A DNA stretch of 64,000 nt from Herbaspirillum rhizosphaerae (lineage in GTDB: Bacteria > Pseudomonadota > Gammaproteobacteria > Burkholderiales > Burkholderiaceae_D), in the NCBI RefSeq assembly GCF_001189965.1, contig NZ_LFLU01000001.1:248001-312000 (forward strand), in the 5' to 3' direction. Below are positions 53,282-62,555 of the stretch, piece by piece. Each line of letters begins with the position of its first letter. The stretch's first letter is position 1. The notes below the pieces were generated by a model that was not told where the DNA came from, searched no databases, and worked only from the letters and a program-made list of their open reading frames with translations. Both the position numbers and the translations under genes were made by a program.

Positions 53282-53332
53282 TTCAGGGGTTCCCTGTTTT
53301 CTCTGTTGCTGTCATCGGGTCTGGAGGCCGGC

Positions 53333-53776
53333 ATGAGCGTTGTCACCCACCGCCGCATCGATATGTTGTTGGCGCGTTATGCGGAAAGCCATCGCCATCC
53401 GCTCAATGAAGCGATCCACTGCATCTGCGTGCCGGCCATCGTGCTGTCGTTGCTCGGCTTGTCATGGGCAGCGGCGCCCTGGCTGGCGCTGATCGTCGTG
53501 ATCGCGTCGCTGGCGTATTACCTGACGCTGTCGCCTGCATTCGCGTTGGGCATGCTGGCGATGGCCGGCGCGATGCTGCTGATCTTGTCGCGCTTGCCTG
53601 CGGCGTCGGTATTGCCGGCATCGGTGGCGATTTTCGTGGCGTCGTGGATAGGGCAGTTCGTCGGGCATAAGGTCGAGGGCAAGAAACCGTCGTTTTTCGA
53701 AGATTTACGATTCTTGCTGATCGGCCCGTTGTTCGTGCTGAGCCTGCTCTACCGGCGCTGGCGTATCCCTTATTGA
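53333..53776 (+). CDS. Mpo1-like (DUF962) membrane protein
   Basis: A 147-residue integral membrane protein. RYAESHRHPLNEAIHCICVP is the conserved N-terminal His block, and IGQFVGHKVEGKKPSFFEDL the C-terminal one. The yeast homolog Mpo1 is an Fe-dependent 2-hydroxy fatty acid dioxygenase that uses these His. Four helices between and after. The ATG at 53333 has TCTGGAGGCC; it follows the SDR gene by 51 bases. Confidence 0.88.
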   Translation: MSVVTHRRIDMLLARYAESHRHPLNEAIHCICVPAIVLSLLGLSWAAAPWLALIVVIASLAYYLTLSPAFALGMLAMAGAMLLILSRLPAASVLPASVAIFVASWIGQFVGHKVEGKKPSFFEDLRFLLIGPLFVLSLLYRRWRIPY

Positions 53777-53943
53777 CGCGGCGGATGCGCGGGAACGAAT
53801 CGCGAAAATCCGGGTCAAGAGGCGGTCTGTATTAAAATATAAACAGTTATTTGCGGCAAATACCGCGTCCAGAAGCGGCGTCGGTATTGAATCTGCTGCA
53901 AGGACATCGCCCCGAAGGGGCATACTTTCCGTCGGAGTTTTGC

Positions 53944-54396
53944 ATGAAAAAATTGATCCTCATCGTCGCCGTCAGCTCGCTTGCAGCAGGTTGCGCCGTC
54001 ACGCCGAATTCGGCCAGCGTCTACAACACCCGCCAGGCTCAGGGTGAGCAAACGGTGCGCATGGGCGTGGTTGAGTCGGTGCGCAACGTCACCATCGACA
54101 AGGGCGCCAGCGGCGTCGGCACGGTGGCCGGCGGCGCGCTGGGCGGTATTGCAGCCGGTTCTGCGATCGGTGGCGGCAACGGCGCGTTGGCGGCCGGCAT
54201 CGTCGGCGCACTGATCGGCGGCGTGGCAGGCAATCAGGTCGAGTCGCGCATTGCCAACAAGCCGGGTCTGGAAATCACCGTGCGTCTGGATAACGGCGAA
54301 CTGCGCGCCATTACACAAGATGCGGATGAAATCTTCCGTGTCGGCGAACGCGTGCGCCTGCTGTCGTCGGGCCGCACCACACGTGTGACGCACTAA
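53944..54396 (+). CDS. slyB: SlyB/PcpL-type glycine-zipper outer-membrane lipoprotein
   Basis: A 150-residue lipoprotein: signal MKKLILIVAVSSLAAGC with lipidated Cys17, then a glycine-zipper helix pair (GTVAGGALGGIAAGSAIGGG to GIVGALIGGVAGNQVESR) and a soluble domain. SlyB-type proteins belong to the stress-induced outer-membrane group. A GCCCC-GAA-GGGGC hairpin lies just before the ribosome site (53909-53921), which could modulate translation. The GGAG site is close to the ATG. A terminator follows at 54455. Confidence 0.9.
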   Translation: MKKLILIVAVSSLAAGCAVTPNSASVYNTRQAQGEQTVRMGVVESVRNVTIDKGASGVGTVAGGALGGIAAGSAIGGGNGALAAGIVGALIGGVAGNQVESRIANKPGLEITVRLDNGELRAITQDADEIFRVGERVRLLSSGRTTRVTH

Positions 54397-54454
54397 GCAT
54401 CGGGGAAAAACTCAGGCGATCGCGAGATCGACTGATCGCCGGGTAGCAAGGGAA

Positions 54455-54498
54455 CCGCCGCCGGTTCAGCTTCAACGCTGACCGGCGGCGGTTTTTTT
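54455..54498. terminator. Bidirectional terminator
   Basis: CCGCCGCCGGTTCAGC and GCTGACCGGCGGCGG form a 15-base stem with one bulge and are followed by seven T. It also touches the end of the converging acetyltransferase gene at 54497. Confidence 0.9.
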
Positions 54499-55111
54499 AT
54501 GTGCGGCCGTCAAACAATCCGGAGGCCCCGGACAGTCCGCCGGCAGCGGCATAGGCCGATTGCAGCAGCCATTGCTCGCGGCGCAGGCGATACAGCACGT
54601 GCACCCGCAGCGGGTGCCCGGCCGGCAGGCGCGGATGCTCGAAGTTTTCGTCCACCCGGGTATGCATGCCGATGCGCCGCATCACCGCCTGCGAGCGCTT
54701 GTTGCCGGCGGTGGTGAAGGAGACGATCTCTTTCATGCCGAGTACGTGGAAGGCGTGGCTCAGGACGGCTTGTGCGGCTTCGGTTGCGTATCCTTTGCCC
54801 CAGGCTTGCGGCGCCAGTCGCCAGCCGATTTCCACCGCCGGCGTGAAATGCGCATTGAACGGCACGCGCAGCAAGCCGACGAATCCTGCAAACGCCAGCT
54901 CGCCGGGGATCTCCAGCACCCATAGGCCGAAGCCGTGTTCGCTGATATGTTCCTCAATGCGTTGCACCAGATAGTCGCTCTCGCTGCGGTTGAGTACGGC
55001 AGGAAAATAACGCATCACCTCCGGATCGGCGTTCATCGCCGCGCACGGCGCCAGGTCGCTCTTGCGCCATGGCCGCAGCAGGATGCGCGAGCGTCCCGCT
55101 TCAGTCGACAT
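54497..55111 (-). CDS. GNAT-family N-acetyltransferase (RimJ/RimL-like)
   Basis: A 204-residue acetyltransferase: LRPWRKSDLAPCAAMNADPE, GWRLAPQAWGKGYATEAAQA (acetyl-CoA-binding Q/R-x-x-G-x-G/A loop) and GMKEIVSFTTAGNKRSQAVM. It likely acetylates an amino group of a protein or small molecule. It starts 11 bases inside the end of the FUSC gene, so the two are probably co-translated. Confidence 0.85.
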   Translation of the reverse strand: MSTEAGRSRILLRPWRKSDLAPCAAMNADPEVMRYFPAVLNRSESDYLVQRIEEHISEHGFGLWVLEIPGELAFAGFVGLLRVPFNAHFTPAVEIGWRLAPQAWGKGYATEAAQAVLSHAFHVLGMKEIVSFTTAGNKRSQAVMRRIGMHTRVDENFEHPRLPAGHPLRVHVLYRLRREQWLLQSAYAAAGGLSGASGLFDGRT

Positions 55112-55607
55112 GGCGCAGGCGGTTGACGAAACCGATGTACACCACGGTCTGGAGCAGGGCCACCGTGCTGCCGGTGATCACCTCGGCCACGCGCAGCAAG
55201 GCCAGGTGCAATTCTTCATGCAAGCCGCCGCCGGCAAACGCCGCCGACATCAGGATCACCACCGTCGCCGGGCCGAGGCGCCAGTTGGTGGGGTAGTTTT
55301 GCCACAGCATGGCCACTAGCACCGCCGTCGTCAGCGCGATCAGCATGGACAGAAAGTTGGCGCCGAAAACGACCAGGCACAAACACGCGATGACGGCGCC
55401 GGAGATCGTATTGATGAGCCGCGCGCGGAAGTTGGCTTTGGCGATCATCATGTCCGGTTCGGTCACGATGATCAGCGAAATCATCGCCCAGTACGGTTCC
55501 GGCAAGCCCAGTGCACGCAGCCCGTACCACAGGATCAGCGAGCCGCTGAGTATCTTGATGAGATAGACCAGCGCATTCTTGCGCGGCGAGAGGAAGTGGA
55601 ATTCCAT
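55101..55607 (-). CDS. FUSC-family membrane protein (aromatic acid exporter-like)
   Basis: A 168-residue inner-membrane protein with about five helices. ALGLPEPYWAMISLIIVTEP is the FUSC/ArAE-type opening (PYWA), and MIAKANFRARLINTISGAVI with IALTTAVLVAMLWQNYPTNW follows. It is a short half-module of the fusaric-acid-resistance family, as commonly seen in aromatic-acid exporter-like proteins. It overlaps the GNAT gene by 11 bases. Confidence 0.85.
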   Translation of the reverse strand: MEFHFLSPRKNALVYLIKILSGSLILWYGLRALGLPEPYWAMISLIIVTEPDMMIAKANFRARLINTISGAVIACLCLVVFGANFLSMLIALTTAVLVAMLWQNYPTNWRLGPATVVILMSAAFAGGGLHEELHLALLRVAEVITGSTVALLQTVVYIGFVNRLRHVD

Positions 55608-55685
55608 GTTGTCATTGTGTGATGGGACGCATCCTTGCCAGGGATGCGGCTTCCATCGTATGTCGGGTGATGCAGAATATCAGAT

Positions 55686-55735
55686 GCGGTAACCGACAAT
55701 ATCGACAATATCGATTGCCGGGAGCCGGTTACCGC
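55686..55735. repeat. Inverted repeat with tandem core
   Basis: GCGGTAACCG (55686-55695) and CGGTTACCGC (55726-55735) are perfect 10-base arms around a loop that has ACAATATCGACAATATCGAT. It lies between the DUF1090 gene end and the FUSC start on the minus strand, either a terminator or an operator. Confidence 0.5.
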
Positions 55736-55772
55736 AAGTTCCGGCGTGTTGATTGTGTTGCTTGATTACGAC

Positions 55773-56174
55773 CTACCTGGAAAGCGTATCCTTGGCGGCT
55801 TGCAGTTCGGCTTCGGCATCGTTCAGTTTCTTTTCCTGCTGAGCGATCTTTTTGGCCTTGCCCTTGGCTTGTGCTTTTTCCAGGTCGGCTTTGCGGGCGG
55901 CGACTTTCTCTTCCTTCTTCTTCACGTCGGCTTCGCGCTCGCGGCGCAGGCCTTCATCGGTGCAATGGTTTTCCAGATTCTTTTGGGCGATCTTCAGTTT
56001 GGCTTCCTGGGCTTTGTTGCCATGCGCATGCGCCTGTTCGATTTGCATCTGCACGTCTTGTTTCTTTGCGGCGCAGCCGGTCAGGCCGGAATCGGCGGCA
56101 TAGCCGGTGACTGCCGCGCTCAGGCCGCTCAAGGCGATGATGACGCTTAACGAAAGAACAGGGGATATTTTCAT
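55773..56174 (-). CDS. DUF1090 (YqjC-like) periplasmic protein
   Basis: A 133-residue protein with signal peptide (MKISPVLSLSVIIALSGLSA, cleavage near GYAADS). The mature part is a long charged helix pair (TGCAAKKQDVQMQIEQAHAH, then EADVKKKEEKVAARKADLEK), the DUF1090 pattern with two Cys (TGCAAKK, ENHCTDEG) likely in a disulfide. E. coli YqjC is linked to acid and osmotic stress. The ATG at 56174 follows AAGGAGCCCGTC. Confidence 0.85.
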   Translation of the reverse strand: MKISPVLSLSVIIALSGLSAAVTGYAADSGLTGCAAKKQDVQMQIEQAHAHGNKAQEAKLKIAQKNLENHCTDEGLRREREADVKKKEEKVAARKADLEKAQAKGKAKKIAQQEKKLNDAEAELQAAKDTLSR

Positions 56175-56271
56175 GACGGGCTCCTTGCCGTGAGGGGATG
56201 TCGTCCTACTGTATAGGAACAGACGTCGACATGGCAACCAGAAATCCATCGCAAAAAACGAGGCCGTAAAC

Positions 56272-56301
56272 GACAGCAGCGACCCGAAGGTCGCCGCTGT
56301 C
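56272..56301 (-). terminator. htpG terminator candidate
   Basis: GACAGCAGCGACC and GGTCGCCGCTGTC form a 13-base stem (one A-C mismatch) with a CGAA tetraloop 22 bases after the htpG stop on the minus strand. T-run is weak (CGTTTACGG). Confidence 0.55.
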
Positions 56302-56323
56302 CGTGCAGTCGCTGTCGCCGGTA

Positions 56324-58237
<1,914 letters not shown>

Positions 58238-58649
58238 GTACTTACCTCGTGAATGAAAGAGTATTTTCTTAACAACATGTCAGGAAATGCCTGAATGTCG
58301 CGACCGCGTATTGTAAGGAGAATGCGGTTAGTTGGGCGATTTTCAATGGGCTGTCGAAGAAATTGTTTGCGAGCAATGAAGTGTACGAACGGTCGTACAT
58401 GTAACCATAAATTCATATTTCCCTTGAAGAAACTTGATAGAATTTATTGTTTTTTTTGTAACGCGAGCAGCTAGTTTTCGAGGCCTCACGTATAATTCGG
58501 CAGCAACTAAATGCCCCAAAAGAATACACAACAAGAAGATATGGCAGTTATCGGGGACGATCGAAGTCGGTCTGTTTGATGGCTTGTTGAAATTCTTTCG
58601 TATAAGGGGGAGGGCGGCCAGTTCTCATGCTGGTCTGTTGTATCTGACA
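58238..58649. other. Divergent intergenic region of htpG and the secretion cluster
   Basis: 412 bases AT-richer than average. It holds the palindrome at 58382, a TATAAT element at about 58491-58496 (with a weak -35), and several A/T runs. A frame open upstream of the TolC start (from 58434) shows no coding character. Confidence 0.6.
58382..58399. promoter_or_regulatory. Palindromic operator candidate
   Basis: TGTACGA-ACGG-TCGTACA has perfect 7-base arms with a 4-base spacer, in the style of TetR-family operators. It lies 251 bases before the TolC start and 145 bases before htpG. Confidence 0.55.
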
Positions 58650-60290
58650 ATGACATATAGAAATACCAGGTTAGTCTTTGGTGCATTGGTTTTTTCGGTC
58701 GCGTCGCAGGCATTTTCTGCAGTTGACACGCCCGCTGCCTTTCCGCTCCCTAATGATAAATTTCCTTCCGGCAAGCTAAAACCCGGAATGTTGTCGCTCG
58801 CCCAGGCAAAAACCGATGAAAAGCCGTTGGATGTGCCTCCTCAAATGCGAGTAAGGCCCGAAGGCGAGGAAGATTCCATCATCCGGCCCGGCAAAAATGC
58901 CGATAGCAAGGACGAACTGGTCAGCGGCGACTCCAATGACGAGATTCTGGCGATGTTGCGCCAGGCCGACCCGGATTTCTCGGGAAGCTCCATCGATTTG
59001 CCTGCGGTAGAGGTCGAAACGGTGGACGACAAGGAAGTGCCGTTCCTGACCCTGGATCAGGTCCTGGATCTGGCGCTCAACAACAGTTACAGCTACGCCG
59101 CCACTTCCGCGCAGGCCGATCAGGCCAACTATGCGGCCAAAGGAGCGCTCGGACAAATGGGGCCGACGCTCGATGTGCGTACACAAAAAGGCCGGGAATA
59201 TTCCTCGCCGGCATCGATCCGCGACGAGAACGGCAATATCATCGCGGCCGACCAGCATAAGCGCTGGGATGCGACGCTGATCGGCCGCCAGCCGATCTTC
59301 GCCGCCGGTTCTTACTTCGATTTCCAGAAGCAGCGTGCGATGTCGCGCGCTGCCGATCAGCGCCGCGACGATGCGCGCGAGTCGCTGTATTACGCGGCCA
59401 TCAAGGCCTACTACGATGTGTTGCGCACCTACGCATCGCTGTCGTTTTCGCGCAGTTACGCCAAGCGCATGAATGATTTGCTCGACTACATGCGCAAGCG
59501 CGTCGAGGGCGGCGGCGCCAGCAAGCTCGACTACGATCGCGTGCGCGGCCGTGCGCTGCAGGCCGAAGGTACCGTGGCCGACAACGAGGGTGCGCTGGAA
59601 AGCGCCATGGTTTCGTTGGTGCAACTGATCGGCCGGCGTGTGCAGCAAGTGCAGGTGCCGGAACGCATGATGCCGATCGTGCCGCCGACATCGCGCGTTG
59701 CCTTGCAGGATGTCTACGAGTCCAATCCGGGTATTCGCGCCGCGCGCAGCGACGCCGATGCCGTCCGCGAAGAATTGAAATCGGCGCGTTCGAGGTTTTC
59801 GCCGACCTTTGCCGTCGAATGGACCCAGACCAAAACCCGCGGCGCCGGCGGCGACCAGACCCTGACCACGGACCGCCGCCTGATGCTGGTCATGACCATG
59901 AACTTGCTCAACGGCGGCACGGATATGTATTACCAGAGCCAGATCGGCGCCAAGCTGGTGGAAAAAAGCAACACCGCCGCCGATCTCGAACGCAAGCTCA
60001 AGGAACAGATCGAGATCAACTACCGGACCCTGGGCGCAGTGAAAAAGCGCATGCCGCTCTCGCGCGATGCCTATTCAACCAACGCCGGCGTGGCGGATGC
60101 ATCGCTGGAACAAATGTTTACCGGCGGCAAGCAATTGCTCGACGTGCTTGACGCCTACCAGCAGGCTTATCAGACGCGCATGGATTTTGCTGTGTTGTTG
60201 TTTCAGCAAGCGGACATCAGTTATCAAATTTTACGAAACACCGGCCGGGCATGGACGCCGCCCGGGGACAAAGCGCCTGCGGGCAAATAG
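58650..60290 (+). CDS. TolC-family outer-membrane factor with long N-terminal extension
   Basis: A 546-residue protein with a signal peptide (about residues 1-25, ending SQAFSAVD). About 120 acidic, low-complexity residues follow (RVRPEGEEDSIIRPGKNADS), longer than in most TolC proteins. The TolC fold starts at VPFLTLDQVLDLALNNSYSY, then has QADQANYAAKGALGQMGPTL and, in the second half, YESNPGIRAARSDADAVREE, and ends with GGKQLLDVLDAYQQAYQTRM. It should form the outer-membrane channel of an export system. The next genes (MotB-like and HlyD) are 18 bases and directly downstream. Confidence 0.85.
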   Translation: MTYRNTRLVFGALVFSVASQAFSAVDTPAAFPLPNDKFPSGKLKPGMLSLAQAKTDEKPLDVPPQMRVRPEGEEDSIIRPGKNADSKDELVSGDSNDEILAMLRQADPDFSGSSIDLPAVEVETVDDKEVPFLTLDQVLDLALNNSYSYAATSAQADQANYAAKGALGQMGPTLDVRTQKGREYSSPASIRDENGNIIAADQHKRWDATLIGRQPIFAAGSYFDFQKQRAMSRAADQRRDDARESLYYAAIKAYYDVLRTYASLSFSRSYAKRMNDLLDYMRKRVEGGGASKLDYDRVRGRALQAEGTVADNEGALESAMVSLVQLIGRRVQQVQVPERMMPIVPPTSRVALQDVYESNPGIRAARSDADAVREELKSARSRFSPTFAVEWTQTKTRGAGGDQTLTTDRRLMLVMTMNLLNGGTDMYYQSQIGAKLVEKSNTAADLERKLKEQIEINYRTLGAVKKRMPLSRDAYSTNAGVADASLEQMFTGGKQLLDVLDAYQQAYQTRMDFAVLLFQQADISYQILRNTGRAWTPPGDKAPAGK

Positions 60291-60307
60291 GGAAGGTCTG
60301 GGGATCG

Positions 60308-61081
60308 ATGGATAGCGGAAAAGAACAGAATTTCTGGCCGGGGTTTGTGGACGCGCTGTCTAACGTCGTCCTGGTCATGATCTTCGTGGTGGTCGTGTTC
60401 GTCGTGACGCTCTTCTACTATTCGCAGAAGCTGGCGGAGATTCGCGTCAACAAGATGGTCACCAAGGGCATGGTCCAGACCCAGACCGGTTCCACCAAGG
60501 TCAAGCCCGACGAGGTCAATGCCCCCGAAGGCCAGGACGCCGACACCGCGCGCCTGAAGAGCGAAAACCGCGACAAGTCCGACGAGATCGAAAAGCTCAG
60601 GCGCGAAATTTCCCAGCTCAAGACCCAGCAAGCCGCGCCGCCTTTGCAGGCTTCAGCCGGCAGCCTGCGCAGCAATGCCGCCAGCAGCGGCAACAACAAT
60701 ATCCAGGTGCGCATCGAGAAGTCCAAGGAAATCGCGCCCGGCGTCGCCATCCAGGGCGGCGACAAGGCGGTGGTGCTGAACTTCGAAAAAGACGCCACCG
60801 AGCTCAATGACGCGAGCAGCAAGACCCTCGACGGCAGCATCGGCGAGTGGGTCAAACAGGTCAAATCGAAGCAAGGCAAGATCGTCATCACCGGGGTGAT
60901 CGGTTCGGCCGAGTTCAGCGAAGCGCGCCGCCGCGCCTATTACCGCACCGTCGCGGTGCGTAACCACCTGATCGACGCCGGCGTCGAAAAGGAACGCTTG
61001 GTCAGCCGGGTAGCGACTTCCGAGAACAGCACCGAGAGCAACGCGCGCGTGATCATCCAATATCAGGCGGGTGAAAAATGA
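60308..61081 (+). CDS. MotB/OmpA-like inner-membrane protein
   Basis: A 257-residue protein with one N-terminal helix: FWPGFVDALSNVVLVMIFVV (about residues 8-28), with an Asp at the helix entry as in MotB/TolR/ExbD and ZorB-type stator partners. The linker is a coiled coil (LKSENRDKSDEIEKLRREIS). The C-terminal half is an OmpA/MotB-like fold (VVLNFEKDATELNDASSKTL and the later IVITGVIGSAEFSEARRRAY, with R-Y-x-x-V-R instead of the classic RAxxVxxxL). It likely spans the inner membrane and contacts the cell wall. It overlaps the HlyD gene by 4 bases (ATGA). Confidence 0.8.
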   Translation: MDSGKEQNFWPGFVDALSNVVLVMIFVVVVFVVTLFYYSQKLAEIRVNKMVTKGMVQTQTGSTKVKPDEVNAPEGQDADTARLKSENRDKSDEIEKLRREISQLKTQQAAPPLQASAGSLRSNAASSGNNNIQVRIEKSKEIAPGVAIQGGDKAVVLNFEKDATELNDASSKTLDGSIGEWVKQVKSKQGKIVITGVIGSAEFSEARRRAYYRTVAVRNHLIDAGVEKERLVSRVATSENSTESNARVIIQYQAGEK

Positions 61082-62460
61082 CGACGCTTCCCGACGACAA
61101 ATTGCGTTGGGATTTGCGTCTGCGGCTGGCGTTGCGCCGCCGCAGTTATCAACTGATGCGTCTGATCGCACCCAAGGTGGACAGTCAACTGGGCGACCAC
61201 CGGCAATTGCCGCGTCCGCGTCTGTTCATCCTGATTACCGTCGGCATATTGCTGTGCCTGCTGGTGTGGTCGTGGTTCGCCAAAATCGACATGGTGGTGC
61301 GCGGCGCCGGCCGTATCGTCGCCTCCGAACACAATCAGATCATTCAGCATCTGGAAGGCGGCATCGTCTCCGCCATCCTGGTGCGCGAAGGCGCCGCCGT
61401 CAAAAAGGGCCAGACCCTGATTTCGATTGCCGACGTGCGCGCCAATGCCGATCTGGGTGAAGGCAACGTCAAGATCCTCGGCCTGCGCGCCCGCGTGGCG
61501 CGCCTCAAGGCGGAAGCGGGCGGGGCCTCGTCGGTGACCATGCCGGCCGATCTCAGGAATGACGATCCCGCGGTGCAGAGCGAGCTGGCTTCCTTCACGG
61601 CGCGCCAGGCCAAGCTGACGCAAGAGCTGAGCGTCTTGCGCGAACAATCGGCGCAACGCCAGGCGGAAGTCGGCGAAGCCGTCAGCCGCCAGAAGAGCCT
61701 GATCTCCGAATACGATCTGGCGCAGCGCCAGTACAAGCTGGTGCACGGCATGTTCGAGCGCAACGCCGCCTCGCAGCTGGAAGACATCCAGTCGCTGTCC
61801 AAGGCGCAGGATGCGCAGAGCCGCCTGTCCGCCACCAATGCCATGATTCCGCGCCTGAATGCGGCGATCGCCGAAGCGCAGGCCAAGATGGGCGAAGCAT
61901 CTTCGCGTTTCCGTGCCGATGCGCGCGGCGACCTGACCGTCAGCGAGAACGAACTGGCGCGCCTGCAGGAAGAAATCAAATCGCGCAACGACCGCGTCTC
62001 GCGTTCGGAAGTGCGGGCGCCGATGGACGGCGTGGTCAACCGGGTGCTGATGAACACCGTCGGCGGCGTGGTCAAGCCGGGCGACGCCATCATCGAAATG
62101 ACGCCGACCGACGACAAGCTGGTGATTGAAGCCAAGGTGTCGCCGACCGACCGCGCCCAGCTGGTGACCGGTGCGCCGGCACGGGTGAAAGTGTCTGCCT
62201 ACGACTACGGCGTCTACGGCGCGATGAAAGGCGTGGTGACCGAAGTCAGCGCCGACACCGTGCCGGAAGAACGCGGCGAGCGCTTTTACCGGGTCAAGAT
62301 CGAAGTCACGCGCGACCCGCGCGAGATCGATCATAGCGTGGCGCTCATGCCCGGTATGACCGCTACCGCCGACATGATCGTCGGCCGCCGCACCGTATGG
62401 CAATACCTGATGTCGCCGCTGAACCGGTTCGGCCAGACCGCGCTGCGGGAGCCGCGATGA
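61078..62460 (+). CDS. HlyD-family type I secretion adaptor
   Basis: A 460-residue periplasmic adaptor: cytoplasmic start, one helix (about residues 44-64, LFILITVGILLCLLVWSWFA), then ASEHNQIIQHLEGGIVSAIL, the type I secretion HlyD/LapC-type biotinyl-lipoyl start, long coiled coils, and VRAPMDGVVNRVLMNTVGGV. It links an inner-membrane exporter to the TolC-type channel. No ABC transporter gene is seen within the window; it may lie beyond 64000. The 4-base overlap with the MotB-like gene shows they are co-translated. Confidence 0.9.
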   Translation: MTTLPDDKLRWDLRLRLALRRRSYQLMRLIAPKVDSQLGDHRQLPRPRLFILITVGILLCLLVWSWFAKIDMVVRGAGRIVASEHNQIIQHLEGGIVSAILVREGAAVKKGQTLISIADVRANADLGEGNVKILGLRARVARLKAEAGGASSVTMPADLRNDDPAVQSELASFTARQAKLTQELSVLREQSAQRQAEVGEAVSRQKSLISEYDLAQRQYKLVHGMFERNAASQLEDIQSLSKAQDAQSRLSATNAMIPRLNAAIAEAQAKMGEASSRFRADARGDLTVSENELARLQEEIKSRNDRVSRSEVRAPMDGVVNRVLMNTVGGVVKPGDAIIEMTPTDDKLVIEAKVSPTDRAQLVTGAPARVKVSAYDYGVYGAMKGVVTEVSADTVPEERGERFYRVKIEVTRDPREIDHSVALMPGMTATADMIVGRRTVWQYLMSPLNRFGQTALREPR

Positions 62461-62555
62461 AACACGATGGCCGCGATGGCGTCATGAGGTCGCAATGAAC
62501 AAGCCGTATCCTGATTATTTAATTATTTGTTTTCCTTTTTTCGGAACCTGATCGT

